Shown in pieces: positions 6,763 through 15,367 of a DNA stretch of 22,227 nucleotides. The DNA is from Sphaeroforma sirkka. Taxonomy: Eukaryota; Opisthokonta; Ichthyosporea; Ichthyophonida. A model generated the notes under the pieces. The model saw nothing but the letters and a program-made list of their open reading frames with translations. It did not search any database and had not been told where the DNA came from. The position numbers were made by a program, and so were the translations under genes. The stretch lies in NCBI GenBank assembly GCA_001586965.3, contig LUCW03001740.1:1-22227 (forward strand), in the 5' to 3' direction. The stretch's first letter is position 1; the number at the start of each line of letters is the position of its first letter.

Positions 6763-9399
6763 TTACTGTTGTTGTGCCGCTTTCTTCTTCTGCCGAGTTT
6801 GCTCTGCTTTGTGGTATGCCGCGATGTCATTTGGATCGTCAAAAGCTTCGGCTGACTCCCAAGTTGGATCACCATCCCGCCAGCGAACCAAGTATTCTGT
6901 ATTCCCTGTGGAATCATTCTGTCTATGTCGAATGATGTAACGGAACGAGGAACTATCCTGCCACATATGATCTTCTAAAGGCTTTTCGGTGGCTCTATGG
7001 ACTAGTCGCAAAAGTTCCACTCTAACTGGTTTACCTTTGAAAGTATCTAGAAGTGAACCATCCTTGTGTGTCAGGTCATATCCTTGTCCCTGTCTGGCTT
7101 TGACAACGTATGGTCCAAACATTGGTCGCATTGCTTTGGTTGTGCGACCTTCGGACCGTACCATTACCACATCCCCTGGTTGAAAGGCGATAAAATCGTA
7201 AGCATGGAGGCGGTCAAACTGCCTGGATAGTGTGTCTGCGTATTTCTGCGTGACCTTGTAAAGCGTCGGCAAGATAGTGTCGTGCAAACGATCCAGCCGT
7301 TGTGTCCAAGCCTCATTGGTGACCGGCTGATTCCCCGGAAGATCATCCGTGAAGTCAGCAAACGGAACATGACGGCGACCGAAGTAAGCACTGAATGGTG
7401 CTGTCTTGTGTCGCCGAGATATTCGGAGGTTCTGGCACAGCATAATAAGTGGTAGTCGGACATCCCATGCCGTAGGTAAAGATTCACATAGCTTGCGAAC
7501 TCCTTCGTGTATGTCTCTGTGTCTTCTCTCCGCTGCTCCCAGAACCTGAGGACGATATGGTGGCGACTTTGCATGCATCACTCCAACTTCTTGAGTTATT
7601 AATTTAACAATCTTGTTCGAAAACTCGCCTCCCTCGTCTGATTGAATTTTCCTGGGAATACCATGTTCCCCAAACACCTCCATAAGTTTCGATGTCACCA
7701 CTTCTGCTGACTTTGTGGCCGTTGCTCTCAATATCGAGTACCCCGTTGCTATATCCAAGACGTGCAATATATATCGATTTCCTGCTGCTGAAACTAGTGG
7801 CATTGGAATCATGTCGACTTGAATATGATCCCACGGATAATTTGCCGTTATATTAATCATCGGGTGAAGTCCCTTTCGTAACACCCTCTGTCCTAGACAT
7901 GTGCGACAGTTTCTCCTAACTGTCTGTGCAAGTTCCAGAGCGTTAGGCCACAAATGTCCGTTCTGCTGTAGTTGAGCAACTGTATCCTCTGCTCTATGAT
8001 GCCCAATCTCATGCTGACACAAGGTGAGCTGTGTGCGACGGCTTATCTCTTCTTCATCTAGAGAATCCGTCATGGCTACTTCCGAGGTAGCGATAGATAC
8101 TAGCCGAGACGTATCTAATGGAGTGACTTTCGATACTGAGGACGGTTCGGCATATCCCAATCGTGCTGAAAACGTCGCTGGAAGGCTGTAACCATTGCCT
8201 GGGCTTACTCTGGCAATGACTGTGTGACCCCATGGTGTCTTGCCACTCGCATACTTTCCGTATTTGAGGAAGGAGTGGGCTGTCCTTGGAACTAATACTG
8301 GGTCTCTTTGTAGAAGCGACTTGAATAACTGGAACCAAGGCTCGTGGGGCGCCCACGGTAGACACACCGTAGCTGTGGCCCTCTCTGATCGTGTCTTGCG
8401 CAACATTCTATGGATTAATCTCCATGGTGGGTTCATCCATCCGTCCATATCTTTCCAACAATGTGCAAACGCTCCACCCCTGTCATCGTTGGTGTAGTAG
8501 CGTGGCACATGGTGATCCTGTTGCGAAGCAAAGATATCGACATTATTCTCACCCATAATCCGTTGCGCTTGCTCAAAGTAATATGGAAAAAGTTGCCAAC
8601 ATTCTGCATATAGCACCTCCGGGTCCTCAGTCTCAACAGTTCCCTCATGAAGCCTAGACCACGCGTCTGGTAGCACGTTCTTTAAACCCGGGATGTGCGA
8701 GATAGTGAAATTGAAAGGCGCTATGATGTGATGCCATCGTTGTAGCATCGGATTCAGCTTTAGCTGTGTGTTCATATACACCAAAGCCTTGTGATCAGCC
8801 AACACTGAAAAGCGTTGACCTTCGAGATGATCCCGGAAGTGTGTGAGACCATATACCGAGGCCAATAATTCCTTCATGGGTGTTGCGTAATTGTGCTGTG
8901 CTGCGTTGAGGGTCTTCCTGAAGAACATTAGGTATTGCTTCTTCCCTTCTATGGTCTGGAACAATGCACCTCCAACACCGTAGTCGCTTGCATCCGTTTC
9001 GAGTTGTAAGGGTACTTCGTCGACGTAAAATTTCAACACTACTGCCTCAACTATGGCTTGCTTCATGGCATCCCAAGCTTGTTGGTGTCTCTGTTCCCAC
9101 CTGTCTCCAATGATTTCCTTAGGCCTCAGTCTTACGAATTCCCGGAGTGGGGCAACTACCTCTGCAAAGTTTGGTAGGTGCTCGTGAAGAAAGTTGGCTA
9201 ATCCCAAGGCCAATGCAATGTCTTTGTACTTCTTCGGGGTTGGCCAGTCAATGAGCTTAGCCTGCTTTTCATGGCAAATATCAATTCCGGCCTTCGATGC
9301 TCGCTTCCCTAGGATCACGACTTCTTTGACTGCAAAATGACATTTTGAAGGGTTTAGCTTGAAACTGTGGTACGTCAGCCGCCGAATGACCTCTTTCAC
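6763..9399 (-). CDS. Element 1 pol, 3' part: RNase H, Dam-like domain, integrase, chromodomain
   Basis: One uninterrupted frame of 878 codons. Residues 1-125: end of RT and connection. RNase H about 130-250, with D136 (TDASDYG), E177, D202 and D245. Residues about 285-395: domain resembling Dam-type adenine methylases, with VDIFAS, NPPW (323-326) and CLPW blocks. Integrase zinc finger H463, H467, C498, C501; catalytic D529, D588 and E624, with 35 residues between the last two, as in retroviral integrases. GPY module about 750-770. Chromodomain about 818-866 (YLVRWRDGDPTWE), which in chromoviruses directs insertion to chromatin marks. The basic Lys/Gln tail may be a nuclear signal. An in-frame TGA at 9400-9402 separates it from RT, so the frame's first Met is not a natural start. 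Type: 3' portion of a broken polyprotein whose downstream half is intact. Confidence 0.85.
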   Translation of the reverse strand: MKEVIRRLTYHSFKLNPSKCHFAVKEVVILGKRASKAGIDICHEKQAKLIDWPTPKKYKDIALALGLANFLHEHLPNFAEVVAPLREFVRLRPKEIIGDRWEQRHQQAWDAMKQAIVEAVVLKFYVDEVPLQLETDASDYGVGGALFQTIEGKKQYLMFFRKTLNAAQHNYATPMKELLASVYGLTHFRDHLEGQRFSVLADHKALVYMNTQLKLNPMLQRWHHIIAPFNFTISHIPGLKNVLPDAWSRLHEGTVETEDPEVLYAECWQLFPYYFEQAQRIMGENNVDIFASQQDHHVPRYYTNDDRGGAFAHCWKDMDGWMNPPWRLIHRMLRKTRSERATATVCLPWAPHEPWFQLFKSLLQRDPVLVPRTAHSFLKYGKYASGKTPWGHTVIARVSPGNGYSLPATFSARLGYAEPSSVSKVTPLDTSRLVSIATSEVAMTDSLDEEEISRRTQLTLCQHEIGHHRAEDTVAQLQQNGHLWPNALELAQTVRRNCRTCLGQRVLRKGLHPMINITANYPWDHIQVDMIPMPLVSAAGNRYILHVLDIATGYSILRATATKSAEVVTSKLMEVFGEHGIPRKIQSDEGGEFSNKIVKLITQEVGVMHAKSPPYRPQVLGAAERRHRDIHEGVRKLCESLPTAWDVRLPLIMLCQNLRISRRHKTAPFSAYFGRRHVPFADFTDDLPGNQPVTNEAWTQRLDRLHDTILPTLYKVTQKYADTLSRQFDRLHAYDFIAFQPGDVVMVRSEGRTTKAMRPMFGPYVVKARQGQGYDLTHKDGSLLDTFKGKPVRVELLRLVHRATEKPLEDHMWQDSSSFRYIIRHRQNDSTGNTEYLVRWRDGDPTWESAEAFDDPNDIAAYHKAEQTRQKKKAAQQQ

Positions 9400-9853
9400 T
9401 ACTCATACGTGTTCCTCGTAGTCATCTGTTGCTATTACGATGTCGTTCAGGTAGTGGTATGCCGGAAGTCCTTGCAATATCACACTCAGTGTACGCTGAA
9501 ACTGCTGCGTCAGTGTGTGTAGTCCAAATGGCGCTGATGCAAAAGAATACTGGCTTTTGCCATGTGTGAAACTGAATAGATACTGAGAATCAGGGTAAAT
9601 TGGGAGTCGATGGTACGCTGCGGTTAGATCCAATGTCGTGTAATATCTCTTCCCTTTGATGTTACCAATGATGTCGTTGATACGGGGAATAATGAACTGA
9701 TCCACCGGTATTCACCGCTCTGAGGTACAAACACACTCGCACTTTCTTTAGTTCTCCAGATTGAGTATACTCTGGCACGGCGGGCAAGGGTAAGATGACG
9801 GAAGTGGCTGTATCCCTTTGAACTATGATCAAATCTTGAATCCACTTCTGCAC
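9400..9853 (-). pseudogene. Element 1 reverse transcriptase (broken)
   Basis: RT blocks are readable in two frames. VQKWIQDLI and KVRVCLYLRAVN lie at 9853-9710; after a frame change, DQFIIPRI, LDLTAAYHR, FGLHT and YLNDIVIATD follow at 9705-9403. The catalytic YxDD has become YLND, an Asp-to-Asn change in the metal-binding pair; element 2 still has YIDD. The frame ends in TGA at 9400-9402, directly before the 878-codon frame in the same phase. Upstream, a TGA (about 9875) replaces a Trp seen in element 2. This RT would be inactive on three separate grounds. Confidence 0.8.
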
Positions 9854-9933
9854 CTGTCTATCTACCCATGGTATTCATTTGTCTGCTAGAAAGTTCCTTA
9901 CTGCCTTCCGCATCCTTGCAGCTCGATCTGGTG

Positions 9934-10527
9934 TCACTGGCAATCTAACTTCTTCTCCTTCCAGTCTGCACCTGTTTCTCGAATACCGTCATTGTCCCTC
10001 AGTTCCTTGTCTAGTTCCAGGCGAACACCGGTTTCCTCGATCAAATCTGGTGGTCGTCTCAACGGTATTGGTTCCAATAGTTTGTCTAGCTCCGTTGGAT
10101 CTATGGGTGAGAATGGCGATTGAAGGCCTCCCACATATAGCCCTAAGCCAGACATAAGATCCTGGCCTACGATCGCGTGGATAGCCGGTGGTAGATTCAT
10201 TAGCTCGAAAGACTGTTCTGTGAGCTCTAGACCATATCGTACTGGAGTTTGTACGGTTGAGCCTATTTGCCGTGTACGAAGACTACGATCAGCTAGGTAT
10301 ATATAGGATCCCTCCGGAGCCGACTCAATTTACAATCCCCAATCGTGTGCGGATGTGGAATCAATGCAACTTCTGTTTGCCCCAGAATCCACTAACGCCC
10401 TGCATGTCTTACCGTTAATCAGGATAAATATGAATACTCGATTGTCCATTGAAAGTAATGGATATTTAATCGATAGTATCACAGGTGTGCTAGACGGGAA
10501 AACTAGAGTTGCATCTGCATCCGACAT
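9934..10527 (-). pseudogene. Element 1 protease region (broken by an in-frame stop)
   Basis: The ATG at 10525-10527 opens the pol frame 9 bases after the gag stop and in the same phase as gag. The retropepsin active site reads LVDSGANRSCID. A TAA at 10330-10332 interrupts it after DWGL; the same frame then continues through YIYLADRSLRT and the second conserved block AIVGQDLMSGLGLYVGG to 9934, where another frameshift follows. Element 2 has the same blocks (DTGANRSC, VIVGQDMLKGLGLYIGG). In an active element this enzyme would cut Gag-Pol into its parts. Confidence 0.8.
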
Positions 10528-10536
10528 CCTTACGTT

Positions 10537-11415
10537 CTATTCCTGATCGCTGCCTATGGTTTCCCACGTTGCATTCTCTTCCAACTCACCCTGTTCGATT
10601 TCGTCTGGGCGTGCCAGTATGGAAGCAATGTGTGTGTCTGTAGGCGTGGTCTTCTCCTGCTCCGTTTGCTGGTCGTCCGAGTCTATCAGAGCCGTAATGG
10701 TGTCGACCGCGGGCAAACTCTTATTGAAGGATACGCCTTGCTTGAATCCTCGGCCCGAGTTGGATGTGAATCCAACCGGTTTGTTTGACTGGTAGTGCTT
10801 GCAGGAAGATATATGCCTGCAACTGGGTGGGGCACCCGCTCTGCACGCGTAACACGTGGTCGTCGTAGACGTGCTTGTGCGTTGTGTGCTGCCTCCTCCT
10901 GTATTCGTATTCAAAATACGATCTCCTTGTTGGGCTGGAAACTGTCTACGCCGATCCCCCACATTCATCTGTGTCCGTACCCATTGTCTGAGGATGGCAT
11001 CGGTTTCTTGTATGTCTGGATTTAAAATGCGGAGAAGGTCTTCAGTCTCCAGCTGGTCCCAGCCTATGTGATGTTGTAGCGTGCGTTCATACGTCATACT
11101 ACTTGTCAGGTCCTCGAGGACCTGTATGAGGCAGTGATTAAGCAACCGCTTAGGAAAGTCCTTGCCCTTATCTGCTCGTTCCCAGGCTCTCTTGTGAACT
11201 TCCACAATCTTGTTCAAATGTTCCCTGGCTGACTCTACACCCTTGGTGCGGGGATTAATCTTCGCCAACTTCTCAAAGGTAGGGTCTACGGTGGCCTTGC
11301 TCTCATGTTCACAGATTTGGTCTATGACCTGTTCCGCCGGATATACCCTCAGCTGATTATGGTTGTCACGGAGATAGTCAATTGTGGCCTTTGCTAGAAC
11401 CAACGTACCATCCAC
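10537..11415 (-). pseudogene. Element 1 Gag, C-terminal part with atypical zinc knuckle
   Basis: A 292-codon frame that aligns with Gag of element 2 (shared TIDYLRDN/TLDYIRDN, QICEHE/QICSHE, LVNHC-like, TYERTLQ and NPDIQ/SPDIQ blocks), consistent with the capsid. The nucleocapsid-like end holds CYAC...RHISSC with the spacing C-x2-C-x9-H-x3-C, longer than the standard C-x2-C-x4-H-x4-C knuckle. It ends TWETIGSDQE and a TAG (10537-10539), and pol follows in the same frame. The N-terminal joint near 11400 has lost about 16 bases and shifted frame relative to element 2. Confidence 0.75.
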
Positions 11416-11966
11416 GACTCATCTAGTCCTGAGACATGGGCGTTCTTCAGTGCCTCTTCAAGCGCCCCTCGTGTGTCTCTATCGGCTGTGCTGCTTAATT
11501 GATAACGGTCTAAAGGCCAATTGGGCCATGTCCGTGGCTCCGGAGCACTGTTCTTCCTGATAGCTTCCAATTGAGTATTCAACGCTCCTTTCAACGTATC
11601 GATCGTGGACGTTAGTAATGTACATCTTGGGACATCGTAGTTTCCCTGTACTCGACAAAGTTCATCCACAAGGAAAGATATCTTCCCTTCGAGGCGTTGA
11701 CACATGGCTCGGCGATGCTCGTTCCACTGCGCTGGTGTCATGATCGGTCGCCTGTTCGTCTTTGTGCGGTCGTTTTCTGCTGCCATGAACATTACCGTCG
11801 TCGACATCACTAGATTACCTGTGTCGTCGTCACTATTTGCGCTTGCGTCGTCAACGTAACTAGCCTTGCATATCCTGTATCGATCGCGCGAAGTCTCGGT
11901 GCTGTCGGCTGAGTTCCCATCGTCTACGTAGTTGTTTTCGTTCGGCTTCCCTACGATAATCCCCAT
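11394..11966 (-). pseudogene. Element 1 Gag, central part
   Basis: This frame aligns from about its middle with Gag of element 2: a helical block around FLVDELCRVQ (element 2 QLSDELCQAI), then PRTWPNWPLDRY (element 2 PRTWPDWPSNRY), RDTRGALEEALKNA and GLDESW. It breaks at a TAG right after VRWF, where the next capsid block continues in another frame in the overlapping ORF to the left. Its first ~60 codons overlap the Arg-rich N-terminal frame and may not be true coding sequence. Confidence 0.65.
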
Positions 11967-12571
11967 GTGGGTCGCTCAAATATTGCTCTAGCTGTCGGCC
12001 TCTGATTTCGTCAGATTTTTGCTGACGAGTGCCCGTGGCCCACCCTGACATATTTCTATGCCGTTGGACTTGTCGCTCATCCCCGTTGCCTGCGAGGGAA
12101 TCCTGACTTGCACTGGTGAAACTCCCCGATCGAGTTCGCTTTCGAGTGAAATCTCGTTCAGGTGCTCGGTGAAAAGGCTGCCATGAATGCGGTCTATCAC
12201 CCGCTGAATGAATGCCCGAAGTACCTCGGACATTGGCTACCCTATGTCGCTCAGCTGCTGGTTCAGCAGACTTTGAACGACTAGTGTGCCTAATCACAAA
12301 TTGCACCTCACTGTCTTCTGGATCTGCTCTCCCTCTTGCCGATAAGCGAGACCCGTGCCCCAACTGATGTCGCCTGCTTGCTGCCTGGCGCACGTCTTGG
12401 TCTGTCTGTTCATGTCGCGGTTGTTCATCTCTTCGACGCGATGCTACTGTCTGGCGCGAAGAAGCTGTGCCTCCTTGGTGGGTCTGCTCGAAATCTGACA
12501 AAGAATCTCTGGGTTGCTTTGCCGTCGCGACGAGTGCGTCGAGGGCTGCGGGGTGTTGGACGCATAGGCAT
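11860..12571 (-). pseudogene. Element 1 Gag, Arg-rich N-terminal part
   Basis: A 213-codon open frame (11860-12501) very rich in Arg, Gln, Ser and His, without its own ATG. The nearest upstream ATG (12569-12571) opens another frame, also Arg-rich (MPMRPTPRSPRRTRRD), that would join it after a frameshift. Element 2 has a comparable Arg-rich stretch at the right edge of the window. The basic composition suggests RNA binding or low-complexity assembly, but no domain is recognisable. Confidence 0.5.
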
Positions 12572-12703
12572 CTTGATGTTAAGACTTCGATGTATGGCTT
12601 TGTGTTGTTGATGAATAGTTGGTCCAGATTGAAGGAGTGTCGGCTATTATATAATAGTTGACTTCAGCCATTTGTGTTACACACTTTCTTCCGCCGTTCT
12701 CCT

Positions 12704-12715
12704 CTCGTGATACCA
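12704..12715 (-). promoter_or_regulatory. Candidate primer-binding site of element 1
   Basis: The minus strand reads TGGTATCACGAG; the first 8 bases match the initiator-Met tRNA primer site TGGTATCAGAGC. It lies 133 bases upstream of the first gag ATG, as expected just inside a 5' LTR. The LTR boundary to its right is not clear. Confidence 0.5.
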
Positions 12716-12716
12716 A

Positions 12717-13347
12717 AATAGCTAATTATCATTGAATCATGTTGATGTCTACAAGGTCTGCTTGCGGGTCCCCGAAAACTCGTTGCGCTGAATACACCTT
12801 GCTCCTTAATGATTGCTAATCATTTTGTTTGGGTTGGTTTTGTTAATGAGTACTCGTTTTGCTCTCCTTTGCTCTGTCTATAGGAGTAATTTAAGAGTTG
12901 CTGATAGACTCGAAGCGTGTTCAATGATCAACCGCCTGTCGTGTTCTAGCGTTCTGAATGCTCCTTTAATCCAACCTTCGGACCACTGTACTCCAACATC
13001 AATCAAATCCGAGGCCTGCAGCCAGGAAGTTCAGGTCAAGGTTCCCAAGAATAACCTTGAAGCCCAAGGTAGTTACATCGGTTATGAAGTTGGAAAACCA
13101 AAAACAAATTCCTTATTCAAACCAACTTGAGTGTACTTGCACGATGCCTGATAAGTGCTGTCTACTTTTGCATGTACTATTTCTTCTGTACCTTGCAAGA
13201 GTCCGCTGCATCTTGACGATTCGCCTTATACGTCGGTGATAACGTTCTCCTTAGTTTTCACCAACAATCATACAACCGTACCAGGCTATGTTGGTCCTAC
13301 GGCTGATTCACTTACGTTGACTTCCTTTCTCTAGAATGGAAATTTAA
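12717..13347. other. Probable 5' LTR remnant and spacer of element 1
   Basis: By position, just upstream of the primer site on the minus strand, this should be or include the 5' LTR of element 1. I found no matching copy next to the 3' UTR at 6334-6540, so its limits cannot be set. A plus-strand frame at 12813-13130 (105 codons) shows no recognisable domain and I do not accept it as a gene. Confidence 0.35.
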
Positions 13348-13375
13348 TATATATATATATATGTATATATATATA
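13348..13375. repeat. Short TA-rich microsatellite
   Basis: Alternating TA with one G interruption, directly left of the SINE-like segment. Confidence 0.8.
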
Positions 13376-13382
13376 CGAAAAT

Positions 13383-13470
13383 GTATTCTGTCTTGTAACA
13401 TCGGTAAATATGTCTTCTAGTTGTGTGTTGGTCGTGGGTTCGATACCCCGTGATGAAAATATATATATTT
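13383..13470 (+). mobile_element. tRNA-derived SINE-like segment
   Basis: GGTTCGATACC (13437-13447) matches the RNA polymerase III box B, and TGTAACATCGG (13394-13404) resembles box A at tRNA-like spacing. The flanking TA-rich runs are typical of decayed SINE ends. The stems of a proper tRNA cloverleaf do not pair, so this is a tRNA-derived remnant at best and not a functional tRNA gene. Confidence 0.35.
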
Positions 13471-14160
13471 CCTATGCTTACTTTCGTGACCATCGAAGTT
13501 CGCGCATGCAACGATGGCGAACATTCGACTCCGAGATATTTCCGAAAAATCGATCTTCTAACCATGCCAGTCTTTTCGTCTAGCCAATTGATTACCAAAA
13601 ACTTGCTCCAGTAGTTGATATTTGTTGAAAATACGAGTTGAAATCGCATTTTTTTCTGTCTCAGTTTCTCCCAAACTGTGCCTAGCTCCTCTTCTGCATT
13701 GCTACCTGTCTCACGCGCGCTTAATTCACACGTTTCCATTCTACGTCGCCTGACACTGTCGATTCTACATTGCTACCTGCTTTTCTTGATCACCTCTATC
13801 TGCCCTTTGTCGTCGCTGTACTCGCCCACACCTATGAAAATCTGCCATATCGACCTTCTCTACGCCAAATTACGTTCTTCTATACCCCTAACTGCGATAC
13901 TGCATCATGTTCGTGTTGTGTGGATTGACTAGGCCAGTCAAAACATTGTTCAAACGTCCTATGACTGCTAATTAGTCAGAGGGAGGCCTTGATTGTCAAC
14001 GACGGCCTGAAAAGTCGCATTGGAATTGAAGTATCTGGATTTTCGGACCGAAGATGGATTAAAAAAATCAAAAGAAGAATGAATGGTTGTTGGGAAATGG
14101 TCGGATGACTAATTAATCTATAAAAAAAATTTAGAAATAAAAAATGCTGTCAAAAATTGC
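13471..14160. other. Spacer without recognisable features
   Basis: No gene or clear repeat. Short frames on both strands have no recognisable domain. CATTGCTACCTG occurs twice (near 13697 and 13772). Towards the right the sequence becomes AT-rich. Confidence 0.4.
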
Positions 14161-14284
14161 ATATATTACTAATCACTCCAATTTGCTCTAGATTTTAAAA
14201 TAATAAAAAAAATGCATAATATGCATAAAATATATATATATATATATATATATAAATCACGCAAGTGTATCAAACCGATATAAA

Positions 14285-14288
<4 letters not shown>
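14161..14288 (+). repeat. AT-rich direct repeat, copy 1
   Basis: Shares a 31-base identical stretch around ATTACTAATCACTCCAATTT with 14484-14598, then a TA microsatellite, then AATCACGCAA..GTATCAAACCGA..AAAACGG. Both copies keep the same order, so this is a diverged duplication about 320 bp apart. Confidence 0.75.
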
Positions 14289-14336
<48 letters not shown>

Positions 14337-14372
14337 TTTTATATAATATATAGTAGCATTCGACCGGATGGT

Positions 14373-14410
<38 letters not shown>
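14289..14410. repeat. Two TA microsatellites in the duplicated block
   Basis: Alternating TA at about 14289-14332 and 14376-14410, separated by ACCGGATGGTCGG-containing sequence and followed by an A/G-rich run (about 14415-14440). Confidence 0.85.
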
Positions 14411-14414
<4 letters not shown>

Positions 14415-14483
14415 GAAAAAAAAAAAGAAGAAGAAAAAAAAATGCTCATCAGCTAAATAAAATGGGCACCTGTTAATTTCTGT

Positions 14484-14598
14484 ATATATTACTAATCACT
14501 CCAATTTGCTCTAGATTTATAATAATAATAAAATCTCTGCATATATATATATATATATATATGAAAATCACGCAAACGTATCAAACCGAGCAAAACGG
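14484..14598 (+). repeat. AT-rich direct repeat, copy 2
   Basis: Diverged second copy of 14161-14288 with its own internal TA tract (about 14538-14562). Confidence 0.75.
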
Positions 14599-14676
14599 AA
14601 GGTGGGGGTTTCTTTTCACTTATCTGTGCTCGGAAGACTTTGCTCCTGTCGTAGTTTGCAAGCTCCTCGGCTATCG

Positions 14677-14746
14677 TTCTGAGGGAGATCAACTTTGCGG
14701 AAGAGCTCCTTTCAGCTATCCGGCTCGGTTCTGAGGGAGATCAACT
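14677..14746 (+). repeat. Pair of exact 18-bp repeats (TTCTGAGGGAGATCAACT)
   Basis: The 18-mer lies at 14677-14694 and 14729-14746, each preceded by a GCTATC-containing stretch, suggesting a short 52-bp tandem duplication. Function unknown. Confidence 0.8.
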
Positions 14747-14839
14747 CCTGTAATTCGTCAATAAAATGAACTTCTCCGTCCACTATTATCCTCGAGATAA
14801 AATCGAATAAATACACCTAAAGTAACTAGTCGTAAAAAA

Positions 14840-15019
14840 TGTAGTAAACACATCAAAATACGATACTAAAACCTACTGAGTCTCCCCCTGAGGCTCAGTG
14901 CGGTGTATTTATTCTTATATTTGATTGTCTACGTGGTCTAAAAATAATTCACCTCGTGTGAATTAATTGTAAATTAATTCTAACTTCACACTGATAGTGG
15001 TTTAAGGGGTTTTACTACA
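14840..15019 (-). mobile_element. 180-bp LTR (copy B)
   Basis: Same length, same TGTAGTAAA/TTTACTACA ends and about 95% identity to 6048-6227. No polypurine tract or primer site is evident next to it and no target duplication is visible, so it is best read as a solo LTR or a detached end. Confidence 0.65.
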
Positions 15020-15040
15020 TCGATGCCACACTGATTCTGC

Positions 15041-15275
15041 AACGTTCACACTGAATCAGGAGGGACGACATGTGTCATTTATTAGTAATTATAAACAGTA
15101 AAGCGAAGAGAAATGCCGATTCTAAATGAGTCTGCAGTCATGTGCTGTAAAACCTGCAAATACCGCCACGAATGTTATCAGATTATTCTGATAAATCCAC
15201 GCGGACATGCAGCTAAAATAATCCACGCCTGACGCTTGTATTTAATCCATAACAAACAGTGAAGCAAAACAAAAA
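15041..15275 (-). repeat. Diverged tandem copy of element 2's LTR-like sequence
   Basis: Aligns along its length with 15368-15600: shared AACGTTC, CATTTATTAGTAATTATAAA, CAGTCATGTGCTGTAAAAC, the hairpin TTATCAGA-TTAT-TCTGATAA (15175-15194) and TGAAGCA near the end. Divergence is marked, so this is an old duplication or a related LTR inserted beside the first. Confidence 0.6.
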
Positions 15276-15367
15276 AAATGCTGAGACGCAGACTGAATTA
15301 TCACTGGACGCTATCCGTCTCGCATTCAGGCCTACTGTAGTAAGTACACGTCGAGTAACTATATCTC

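Larger units (their letters stand above)
6540..12716 (-). mobile_element. Ty3/gypsy chromodomain retrotransposon, element 1
   Basis: From the primer-binding site (12704-12715) to the 3' UTR repeats (6540-6651), the minus strand reads Gag, stop, protease, RT, RNase H, Dam-like domain, integrase, GPY/F module, chromodomain. This is the chromovirus-type Ty3/gypsy order plus one extra domain. Flanking LTRs are not recognisable as a matching pair in the sequence I can see. Lesions: two frameshifts in gag, a TAA in protease, a TGA and frameshifts in RT, and a TGA just before the intact 878-codon frame. The RT motif reads YLND instead of YLDD. The element cannot move on its own. Confidence 0.85.

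Noticed and set aside
12813..13130. 105-codon plus-strand frame
   Set aside because: Lies where the 5' LTR of element 1 is expected; no domain and an incidental hydrophobic start.
13394..13450. Functional tRNA gene
   Set aside because: Box A/B-like motifs are present but the T-arm and acceptor stem do not pair properly.
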